A stretch of 64,000 nucleotides of DNA, taken from contig OY759224.1 in assembly GCA_963662175.1 (NCBI GenBank), positions 35,163,489 to 35,227,488 on the forward strand. The letters run 5' to 3'. A program made the position numbers and the translations under genes. This DNA is from Aradus depressus. Its lineage: Eukaryota > Arthropoda > Insecta > Hemiptera > Aradidae. Positions 54,701 to 64,000 of this stretch are shown here, in pieces (within the stretch, counting starts at the first letter, position 1; the number at the start of each line of letters is the position of its first letter). The notes beneath the pieces were generated by a model. That model was not told the DNA's origin, made no database searches, and saw only the letters and a program-made list of their open reading frames with translations.

Positions 54701-57700
54701 ATGAATGTATCGACATCAAATTTCGTATTTAAAACTAAAAACCACTTAAGACATAACCAGTCAAATTTCAGCGATATCGGCTGAGGGGAGGGGGGGAGTT
54801 CCGGGGAGAGGGCTCAGTTCAAAAATCCACAACCCCCCTCCCGTTCACAATTTTGTGACGTCACACACTTTTTTTTTTTCTATTTGGCCTTTAAGAATAC
54901 TACGTATGAAATTTCATGACAATCCGACCATTAATTAATGAGTTAGCACTATTTTTATGCTTAGCCCCCCCTTACAACCCTTCCTCCCGTTCGAAATTTT
55001 GGGACGCCACATAGCCTATTATTCAATCGGTCTCAAAAGGATGCTACATGTGAAGTTTCATGAATATCCGTGCAGCCGTTTGGTCGTGATGCTGGAACAA
55101 ACATACAAACAAACCCCGTTTCAGTATGGAAGTCTAGAAGCCGGTGGAAGAGAATGGGTAGATAAGCGAATCTGAATTTAAAAATCCCAATAACTCCCGA
55201 TGTAATGAATGTATCGACGTCAAATTTCGTATTTAAAAGTAACATTCACGGAGGACATAACCAGTCAAATTTCAGCGATATCGACCGAGGGGAGGGGGGA
55301 GTTCCGGGGTGGGGGCTCAATTCAAAAATCTCTATAACTGCCGATGTAATAAATGTATCGACATCAAATTTCGTATTTAAAACTAAAAACCTTTTAAGAC
55401 ATAACCAGTCAAATTTCAGCGATATCGGCTGAGGGGAGGGGGGAGTTCCGGGGAGAGGGCTCAGTTCAGAGTACACAACCCCCCTCCCGTTCACAATTTT
55501 GTGACGTCACACACTTTTTTTTTCTATTTGGTTTTCCAGAATACTACGTATGAAATTTCATGACAATCCGACCATTAATTAATGAGTTAGCACTATTTTT
55601 ATGCTTAGCCCCCCCTTACAACCCTTCCTCCCGTTCGAAATTTTGGGACGCCACATAGCCTATTATTCAATCGGTCTCGAAAGGATGCTACATGTGAAGT
55701 TTCATGAATATCCGTGCAGCCGTTTGGTCGTGATGCTGGAACAAACATACAAACAAACCCCGTTTCAGTATGGAAGTCTAGAAGCCGGTGGAAGAGAATG
55801 GGTAGATAAGCGAATCTGAATTTAAAAATCCCAATAACTCCCGATGTAATGAATGTATCGACGTCAAATTTCGTATTTAAAAGTAACATTCACGGAGGAC
55901 ATAACCAGTCAAATTTCAGCGATATCGACCGAGGGGAGGGGGGAGTTCCGGGGTGGGGGCTCAATTCAAAAATCTCTATAACTGCCGATGTAATAAATGT
56001 ATCGACATCAAATTTCGTATTTAAAACTAAAATCCACCTAGGACATAACCAGTCAAATTTCAGCGATATCGGCTGAGGGGAGGGGGGAGTTCCGGGGAGT
56101 GGGCTCAGTTCAAAGATCCACAACCCCCCTCCCGTTCACAATTTTGTGACGTCACACACTTTTTTTTTTCTATTTGGCCTTTAAGAATACTACGTACGAA
56201 ATTTCATGACAATCCGGCCATTAATTAATGAGTTATCACTATTTTTATGCTTAGCCCTTCCCTACAACCCCCACTCCCGTTCGATATTTTGGGACGCCAC
56301 ATAGCCTATTATTCAATCGGTCTCGAAAGGATGCTACATGTGAAGTTTCATGAATATCCGTGCAGCCGTTTGGTCGTGATGCTGGAACAAACAAACAAAC
56401 AAACCCCGTTTCAGTATAGAAGTATAGAAGCCGGTAGAAGAGAATGGGTAGATAAGCGAATCTGAATTTAAAAATCCCAATAACTCCCGATGTAATGAAT
56501 GTATCGACGTCAAATTTCGTATTTAAAATTAACATTCACGGAGGACATAACCAGTCAAATTTCAGCGATATCGGCCGAGGAGAGGGGGGAGTTCCGGGGT
56601 GGGGGCTCAATTCAAAAATCTCTATAACTGCCGATGTAATGAATGTATCGACATCAAATTTCGTATTTAAAACTAAAAACCTTTTAAGACATAACCAGTC
56701 AAATTTCAGCGATATCGGCTGAGGGGAGGGGGGAGTTCCGGGGAGAGGGCTCAGTTCAGAGTACACAACCCCCCTCCCGTTCACAATTTTGTGACGTCAC
56801 ACACTTTTTTTTTCTATTTGGTTTTCCAGAATACTACGTATGAAATTTCATGACAATCCGGCCATTAATTAATGAGTTATCACTATTTTTATGCTTAGCC
56901 CCCCCTTACAACCCCCCCTCCCGTTCGAAATTTTGGGACGCCACATAGCCTATTATTCAATCGGTCTCGAAAGGATGCTACATGTGAAGTTTCATGAATA
57001 TCCGTGCAGCCGTTTGGTCGTGATGCTGGAACAAACATACAAACAAACCCCGTTTCAGTATGGAAGTATAGAAGCCGGTGGAAGAGAATGGGTAGATAAG
57101 CGAATCTGAATTTAAAAATCCCAATAACTGCCGATGTAATGAATGTATCGACGTCAAATTTCGTATTTAAAATTAACATTCACGGAGGACATAACCAGTC
57201 AAATTTCAGCGATATCGGCCGAGGAGAGGGGGGAGTTCCGGGGTGGGGGCTCAATTCAAAAATCTCTATAACTTCCGATGTAATGAATGTATCGACATCA
57301 AATTTCGTATTTAAAACTAAAAACCACTTAAGCCATAACCAGTCAAATTTCAGCGATATCGGCTGAGGGGAGGGGGGAGTTCCGGGGAGAGGGCTCAGTT
57401 CAAAAATCCACAACCCCCCTCCTGTTCACAATTTTGTGACGTCACACACTTTTTTTTTTCTATTTGGCCTTTAAGAATACTACGTACGAAATTTCATGAC
57501 AATCCGACCATTAATTAATGAGTTAGCACTATTTTTATGCTTAGCCCCCCCTTACAACCCCCCCTCCTGTTCGAAATTTTGGGACGCCACATAGCCTATT
57601 ATTCAATCGGTCTCGAAAGGATGCTACATGTGAAGTTTCATGAATATCCGTGCAGCCGTTTGGTCGTGATGCTGGAACAAACATACAAACAAACCCCGTT

Positions 57701-60700
57701 TCAGTATGGAAGTCTAGAAGCCGGTGGAAGAGAATGGGTAGATAAGCGAATCTGAATTTAAAAATCCCAATAACTGCCGATGTAATGAATGTATCGACGT
57801 CAAATTTCGTATTTAAAATTAACATTCACGGAGGACATAACCAGTCAAATTTCAGCGATATCGGCCGAGGAGAGGGGGGAGTTCCGGGGTGGGGGCTCAA
57901 TTCAAAAATCTCTATAACTGCCGATGTAATGAATGTATCGACATCAAATTTCGTATTTAAAACTAAAAACCACTTAAGACATAACCAGTCAAATTTCAGC
58001 GATATCGGCTGAGGGGAGGGGGGAGTTCCGGGGAGAGGGCTCAGTTCAAAAATCCACAACCCCCCTCCTGTTCACAATTTTGTGACGTCACACACTTTTG
58101 TTTTTCTATTTGGCCTTTAAGAATACTACGTACGAAATTTCATGACAATCCGACCATTAATTAATGAGTTAGCACTATTTTTATGCTTAGCCCCCCCTTA
58201 CAACCCCCCCTCCCGTTCGAAATTTTGGGACGCCACATAGCCTATTATTCAATCGGTCTCGAAAGGATGCTACATGTGAAGTTTCATGAATATCCGTGCA
58301 GCCGTTTGGTCGTGATGCTGGAACAAACATACAAACAAACCCCGTTTCAGTATGGAAGTATAGAAGCCGGTGGAAGAGAATGGGTAGATAAGCGAATCTG
58401 AATTTAAAAATCCCAATAACTCCCGATGTAATGAATGTATCGACGTCAAATTTCGTATTTAAAATTAACATTCACGGAGGACATAACCAGTCAAATTTCA
58501 GCGATATCGGCCGAAGAGAGGGGGGAGTTCCGGGGTGGGGGCTCAATTCAAAAATCTCTATAACTGCCGATGTAATGAATGTATCGACATCAAATTTCGT
58601 ATTTAAAACTAAAAACCACTTAAGACATAACCAGTCAAATTTCAGCGATATCGGCTGAGGGGAGGGGGGAGTTCCGGGGAGAGGGCTCAGTTCAAAAATC
58701 CACAACCCCCCTCCCGTTCACAATTTTGTGACGTCACACACTTTTTTTTTTCTATTTGGTCTTTAAGAATACTACGTATGAAATTTCATGACAATCCGGC
58801 CATTAATTAATGAGTTATCACTATTTTTATGCTTAGCCCCCCTTACAACCCCCCCTCCCGTTCGAAATTTTGGGATGCCACATAGCCTATTATTCAATCG
58901 GTCTCGAAAGGATGCTACATGTGAAGTTTCATGAATATCCGTGCAGCCGTTTGGTCGTGATGCTGGAACAAACATACAAACAAACCCCGTTTCAGTATGG
59001 AAGTATAGAAGCCGGTGGAAGAGAATGGGTAGATAAGCGAATCTGAATTTAAAAATCCCAATAACTCCCGATGTAATGAATGTATCGACGTCAAATTTCG
59101 TATTTAAAATTAACATTCACGGAGGACATAACCAGTCAAATTTCAGCGATATCGGCCGAGGAGAGGGGGGAGTTCCGGGGTGGGGGCTCAATTCAAAAAT
59201 CTCTATAACTGCCGATGTAATGAATGTATCGACATCAAATTTCGTATTTAAAACTAAAAACCACTTAAGACATAACCAGTCAAATTTCAGCGATCTCGGC
59301 TGAGGGGAGGGGGGAGTTCCGGGGAGAGGGCTCAGTTCAAAAATCCACAACCCCCCTCCCGTTCACAATTTTGTGACGTCACACACTTTTTTTTTTTCTA
59401 TTTGGCCTTTAAGAATACTACGTATGAAATTTCATGACAATCCGGCCATTAATTAATGAGTTATCACTATTTTTATGCTTAGCCCCCCCTTACAACCCCC
59501 CCTCCCGTTCGAAATTTTGGGACGCCACATAGCCTATTATTCAATCGGTCTCGAAAAGATGCTACATGTGAAGTTTCATGAATATCCGTGCAGCCGTTTG
59601 GTCGTGATGCTGGAACAAACATACAAACAAACCCCGTTTCAGTATAGAAGTATAGAAGCCGGTGGAAGAGAATGGGTAGATAAGCGAATCTGAATTTAAA
59701 AATCCCAATAACTGCCGATGTAATGAATGTATCGACGTCAAATTTCGTATTTAAAATTAACATTCACGGAGGACATAACCAGTCAAATTTCAGCGATATC
59801 GGCCGAGGGGAGGGGGGAGTTCCGGGGTGGGGGCTCAATTCAAAAATCTCTATAACTGCCGATGTAATGAATGTATCGACATCAAATTTCGTATTTAAAA
59901 CTAAAATCCACTTAGGACATAACCAGTCAAATTTCAGCGATATCGGCTGAGGGGAGGGGGGAGTTCCGGGGAGAGGGCTCAGTTCAAAAATCCACAACCC
60001 CCCTCCCGTTCACAATTTTGTGACGTCACACACTTTTTTTTCTATTTGGCATTTAAGAATACTACGTATGAAATTTCATGACAATCCGACCATTAATTAA
60101 TGAGATAGCACTATTTTTATGCTTAGCCCCCGCCTTACAACCCCCCCTCCCGTTCGAAATTTTGGGACGCCACATAGCCTATTATTCAATCGGTCTCGAA
60201 AGGATGCTACATGTGAATGTGAATTTGAATTTAAAAATCCCAATAACTGCCGATGTAATGAATGTATCGACGTCAAATTTCGTATTTACAATTAACATTC
60301 ACGGAGGACATAACCAGTCAAATTTCAGCGATATCGGCCGAGGGGAGGGGGGAGTTCCGGGGTGGGGGCTCAATTCTAAAATCCCAATAACTACCGATGT
60401 TATGAATGTATCTACATCAAATTTCGTATTTAAAACTAAAATCCACTTAGGACATAACCAATCAAATTTCAGCGATATCGGCCGAGGGGAGGGGGGAGTT
60501 CCGGGGTGGGGGCTCAATTCAAAAATCCCTGTAACTGCCGATGTAATGAATGTATTGACATCATATTTCGTATTTAAAACTAAAATCCACTTAGGACATA
60601 ACCAGTCAAATTTCAGCGATATCGGCCGAGGGGAGGGGGGAGTTCCGGGGTGGTGGCTCAATTCAAAAATCCCAATAACTACCGATGTAATGAATGTATC

Positions 60701-60865
60701 GACATAAAATTCCGTATTTAAGATTAAAAGCCACTGAGGACAAAACCAATCAAATTTCAGCGATATCGGTTGAGGGGAGGGGGGAGTTCCGGGGTAGGGG
60801 CTCAAATCAAAAATCCCAATAACTGCTGATGTAATGAATGTATCAACATCAAATTTCGTATTTAA
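48701..60865. repeat. About 645-bp higher-order satellite (A-A-B-B units)
   Basis: About 18 units. The word ggtctcgaaaggatgctaca recurs near 49001, 49652, 50580, 51080, 51868, 52449, 53095, 53740, 54382, 55030, 55674, 56320, 56967, 57609, 58257, 58900, 59548 and 60193. A typical unit has two ~145-bp A modules (ccgatgtaatgaatgtatcg ... gatatcggccgaggggaggg) and two related B modules (gttcacaattttgtgacgtc ... and gttcgaaattttgggacgcc ...). The second B ends in a LINE-like tail with gtgcagccgtttggtcgtga and gaacaaacatacaaacaaac. Unusual spacings (928, 500, 788, 581) equal gain or loss of A modules, or a B-B fusion at 52410. ORFs on both strands follow the repeat and are not genes. Confidence 0.95.
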
Positions 60866-61579
60866 GATTAGTAAGGATCCAGCAAATAATGAGATCATTG
60901 CTGTATTGAATTTCGAAGAAGATATAAGGAATCAGTGCCACAATGGCCGCCTAAATTCTATATTTCTTTTTCGCCTGGTTGGGTTAGGACCAACCAGAAT
61001 ATATTTCTCATCTTCACATACTGTTAACAACCTCTCTATCTAGTTGAAGCCTATTACCAACATTGCTGAACTAATGTTTTTTCAGTAAATTTGAAGAATC
61101 CCCGCCTCAGGAACAACCTATATTAACCTGTGAAAATCCGGAAATGTGGACCCAAGTCCGGTTTTCGGAACCTTACGGTCTATTCCGGGTCTGAAACCGA
61201 AAAATGGGCACCTGAGAAATCAAATACCTGGTTCTCCTATCCCCAGGAGATTAGGGAGAGCAAAAACTTACATATGAGCGCTTAAAAAAATTTTACACCT
61301 TTTATTTAATCGTGAAGCTTATGGTTCATCCGGGACCGTCGACCATTTTTACTAATGGACTATGATCGTATCCGGTTAAAGCCCATCTACTGATTTTGCT
61401 GTATTAATGTCTTTTCAGAACAATGAACTCAGTATCGTAAAAGTGAATAATTGCTATGCACATTTTTTTCGTGAAAAACCTGTTAGAAATTGTACATCAG
61501 CATCAGATTTATCTGAATCGGCAACGAACCGGGCACCAGTCGAAATGGAAGATTACTTGTGTGATAATTAAGTTAGATA
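60866..61579. other. Satellite edge and unrecognised sequence
   Basis: The last A module changes into other sequence at about 60866 (agtaaggatccagcaaataa). The following 700 bp include tccggttttcggaaccttac and a 'ggtctgaaaccgaaaaatgg' phrase but no recognised element or coding exon. Confidence 0.4.
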
Positions 61580-61711
61580 TAGTGACGCACGCCCTAGCTT
61601 CAACTATGAGGTCATATCACCTACTACCAGAACGCTCATTCGTCGCTCTGTTGGATATGAGCCGGACTGAACAGTAGGAGTCCTAAATTTTGCTCAACCA
61701 GGTTTAGTTGA
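61580..61711 (-). mobile_element. SINE 3' fragment, diverged
   Basis: On the minus strand it reads from the 'ctgggttgagcaaaatttag' region through gactcctactgttcagtccg, then ggtagtaggtgatatgacct and cgtgcgtcact, corresponding to the last 130 bp of the SINE without the CCTAA tail. No TSD identified. Confidence 0.65.
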
Positions 61712-63200
61712 CTTCAATCAATCAGCACCGATGGTCGTGGAAGAGCTGTGCGCGTGCGCGACCAGCCTAAGATGATTATATTTTTGATGATTATTCTCAG
61801 GAAAATTTAAAGAGCACTCTACACATAACAGTAAATGACTGATGCGATTCTGCAGACAGAAAGTTTGAAAAAATGAAAAAAAAAAAAACTAAGGGTCTAC
61901 TTTTATGCCCTAATTAAATTATTTAATTGTATTGAATCTGTTGGTCAGAAGAGCTCTTAACTTGACACGAACCAACTTAGCCAATCTCTGGCATTTTTCG
62001 TATTGGTTTGGTTGTAATATGGTTTAGCCTTTTTCCCGTGACATTTGTAACAAACCAAAACGACATGTAAAATCTAATTGTTTGGACTTGGTTTAGCCTA
62101 AAACGTATTAAACCCAAATAGTTTTCATAAATACTCCTTTACTGTTTTATGTATAAAAGTGAAAGAAAAAAATTTTCTTGAGCCAATACATTTTTTGACA
62201 CTTCAAAACATCGATTCTATCTGATAATGGTTAACCAGTACTACTTAGATTTAATTTACGTCTCAATAATATCAATGATTTTTTTTTTCATGAAGTATTG
62301 TGATATTTTGAAATTAGTTAAATATGGTATTCTCATTGTAATTTTTTTAAACATATTTTAATTTGAGAATTTATTTATTAGTCTGGGTGAATAAGCTGAT
62401 TTGTTAGAATTATTCAGACCGCGACCTTCTTGATCATTTGTGATGACTTCTAGCTGTTGTGTTTCAGCTTGCGTTATTCTATGTTATATTTGTGTTATAT
62501 TATGACGGAGTTCTATATTTTAAAGATCTATGCATAGTTTTCCTTGGATTTTCATGTGAATTACAATGAGAGATCTGTGAAAGGTTAGTGAATTTAATTT
62601 GTTTTGTTTTCCTTTAATTGCACCTGATATGAATCCAAACTGCCGGTTTGGACAAATTTAAGATAAATCTAAAATTCGTTTTATTTTTAATATTTTACAT
62701 TTTTATGTTGTACTTTATGGAGAACAGTAGGAGAATTGGTCGCCTTTTTCTTATTAATGAAATGAGTGCATACTTGTTCTTGAACGTCAAATTTCATTGG
62801 TCCTATTTTATGAACATTTAATAATAATTTAGAATGGTAAGTTTTTAATTTTAGTAAACTCGACGTAGGGTTATATTGTATTTCATACATCATCAATCCT
62901 TGATTTACAATCAACGAAACATTTTCTAATGACCTTATTTGTTTGTGAACTTATTTTTATATTTATTCATAATATTGCTGTGTTATTCGGTGTCATTATG
63001 ATCAGAACTTAGTTTAATTAATATATATAATCGAGGATTAAGACTGATAGAAACATTACTATGCAAAGAATCTTTTGGACCTACTTACATTATTATCTTG
63101 TTCACTTTAGACCTGATATTTCATACTATTATGGGTGATAAATGATTTTCGATTTTATTTGTGATTTCTGTGCACTGTTTGGTCATTCAACAAGCTTAGG
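61712..63200. other. AT-rich sequence, nothing recognised
   Basis: No open frame of note, inverted terminus or tandem repeat that I can support. A-run blocks lie at about 61876 and 63199-63221. Confidence 0.4.
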
Positions 63201-63239
63201 AAAAAAAAAACAAAAAAAAAACATTAAAGCAAAAGAACC

Positions 63240-63283
63240 TTTTTTCTTGTACATTGAAGACGGATTGGATGGCTCCTAGAACG
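63240..63283 (+). other. Candidate 5' (mostly untranslated) exon, weak
   Basis: A stretch ending gctcctagaacg before a perfect donor gtaagt (63284). It contains ATG at 63269, which when joined to 63460 would read only about 12 codons before a stop, so it would be an upstream ORF. The 5' end of the exon is unknown. Confidence 0.25.
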
Positions 63284-63459
63284 GTAAGTTTTGCTAGGTT
63301 TTATTATATTGTTATTAACTTTTATTATGAATAATTTTGATTACAGTTCTATTATTTACTATAACTTTAATTTACAATATTCTTATTTTTCCCTTTCATT
63401 TAGGGATGATGACATTAATGTTTAAAATAACTCCTTTTTATCTGGTGTTTTACTTCTAG

Positions 63460-63575
63460 TTTTTGGAGACAACGAAAATTGTGTAAAATATTTTGGGAAG
63501 AAAGTGTGTAAGAAGGTTGCAGGACAGTTTGTGGGGGTCAGAACAAACATTTGAATTATGGATCGCCAGTCTCAG
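63460..63575 (+). CDS. Candidate first coding exon of a gene leaving the window
   Basis: After the acceptor ttacttctag (63450-63459) comes a GC-richer stretch with ATG at 63558, six codons (MDRQSQ) and the donor gtaatt (63576). The exon would end in phase 0. The context before the ATG (gaattatgg) is acceptable but not strong. No downstream exon is recognisable up to 64000, so the protein is unknown. It is offered because an acceptor, a start codon and a donor fall in a sensible order with the exon at 63240-63283. Confidence 0.25.
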
Positions 63576-64000
63576 GTAATTATTACAACTATTCGGTGGT
63601 TACGGATCTTGTTGTTTCTTTCTGATTATTACAGAAATTCCTAGTTAGTATTTCTTATTTTTTTTTACTACATGTTAATTTTCTTTTTCTTTTTTTTGTT
63701 CAATAAACAAATTGTAAATGTGTTCATAATGATGTAATATATGTATAAAAAAAAAGGAAAGAAAGGAGGTTTTGTTGCTGTTGCTTTCCGAGTTACATTT
63801 AAAGGAAGGTTTGGTTGAAGATTTCTGGTTTTGGTATCGTATAAAAGTGCTCTTGTCAAGACTTTGTCAGGTAAGTATCGATATAATAATCACGCTCGCC
63901 ATCAGATGCTCCTTAGCAACTGCTGCTCACCTATTATTGAGTATGGAGCTTACACTAGGCGTAGGACCGGGCACGCACAAGGTGTGGGCCCGAACATACT
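63576..64000. other. Right edge, nothing recognised
   Basis: AT-rich with a T-rich block (63660-63700), then a GC-richer final 100 bp with no recognisable frame or element. Confidence 0.4.

Noticed and set aside
39481..60865. Regularly spaced repeats as CRISPR-like arrays
   Set aside because: The whole unit, not short repeats with unique spacers, is repeated; the genome is eukaryotic.
49175..60898. Dozens of ORFs of 62-209 codons on both strands in the 645-bp satellite
   Set aside because: They recur with the repeat period on both strands, match no family and shift with module gain or loss; they are open because the repeat happens to lack stops.

Overview
This window is eukaryotic and almost certainly from an arthropod, most likely an insect. 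It has a spliced gene with GT-AG introns, AT-rich non-coding DNA, retroelement and DNA-transposon families typical of insects, and a tRNA-derived SINE whose 3' end is made of CCTAA units (the complement of the arthropod telomere repeat TTAGG). A hemipteran would fit the repeat style, but nothing here fixes the species. I see no bacterial-type operons, CRISPR arrays, rRNA genes or free-standing tRNA genes.

The only clear host gene lies at 848-8901 on the + strand. Seven exons encode the C-terminal ~380 residues of the U5 snRNP GTPase EFTUD2/Snu114 (EF-G-like domains III, IV and V), with a stop codon and a poly(A) signal. The 5' part of the gene is outside the window. Its introns hold SINEs, two LINE fragments, a MITE and Penelope-like (PLE) ends. 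A second, much weaker candidate is a pair of 5' exons at 63.2-63.6 kb leading out of the right edge.

From 9 to 39 kb the window is a graveyard of nested transposons, many with boundaries provable from target-site duplications (TSDs). It contains a mariner-like element with TA ends (9953-10895). A 7.2-kb element with 4-bp TSDs (13010-20231) is filled by a Jockey-clade LINE whose 3' end has been folded back and tandemly duplicated. A smaller element of the same type lies at 20885-21699. There are PLE fragments with GIY-YIG endonuclease remnants and inverted ends, including a perfect 99-bp palindrome at 26942-27148. A Harbinger element (27842-31116) carries a LINE and a hAT inside it. A three-level nest closes the region: a hAT element (31568-39002, 8-bp TSD) contains a two-gene PIF/Harbinger element (32795-38922, TAA TSD, 26-bp TIRs), which in turn contains a split PLE, a Tc1 element and a SINE.

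From 39.5 to 60.9 kb there are two large satellite arrays. The first (about 39480-45837) is built from a 135-bp monomer in higher-order units of 473, 608 or 743 bp. Each unit carries an ORF of up to 170 codons, but the monomer aligns, in antisense, with the body of the local SINE, so the array looks like a satellite born from a SINE rather than a gene family. The second (about 48700-60865) is an array of roughly 645-bp units made of two 145-bp A modules and two related B modules. It gains and loses whole modules and is preceded by degenerate relatives of the same sequence. The final 3 kb is AT-rich and mostly featureless.
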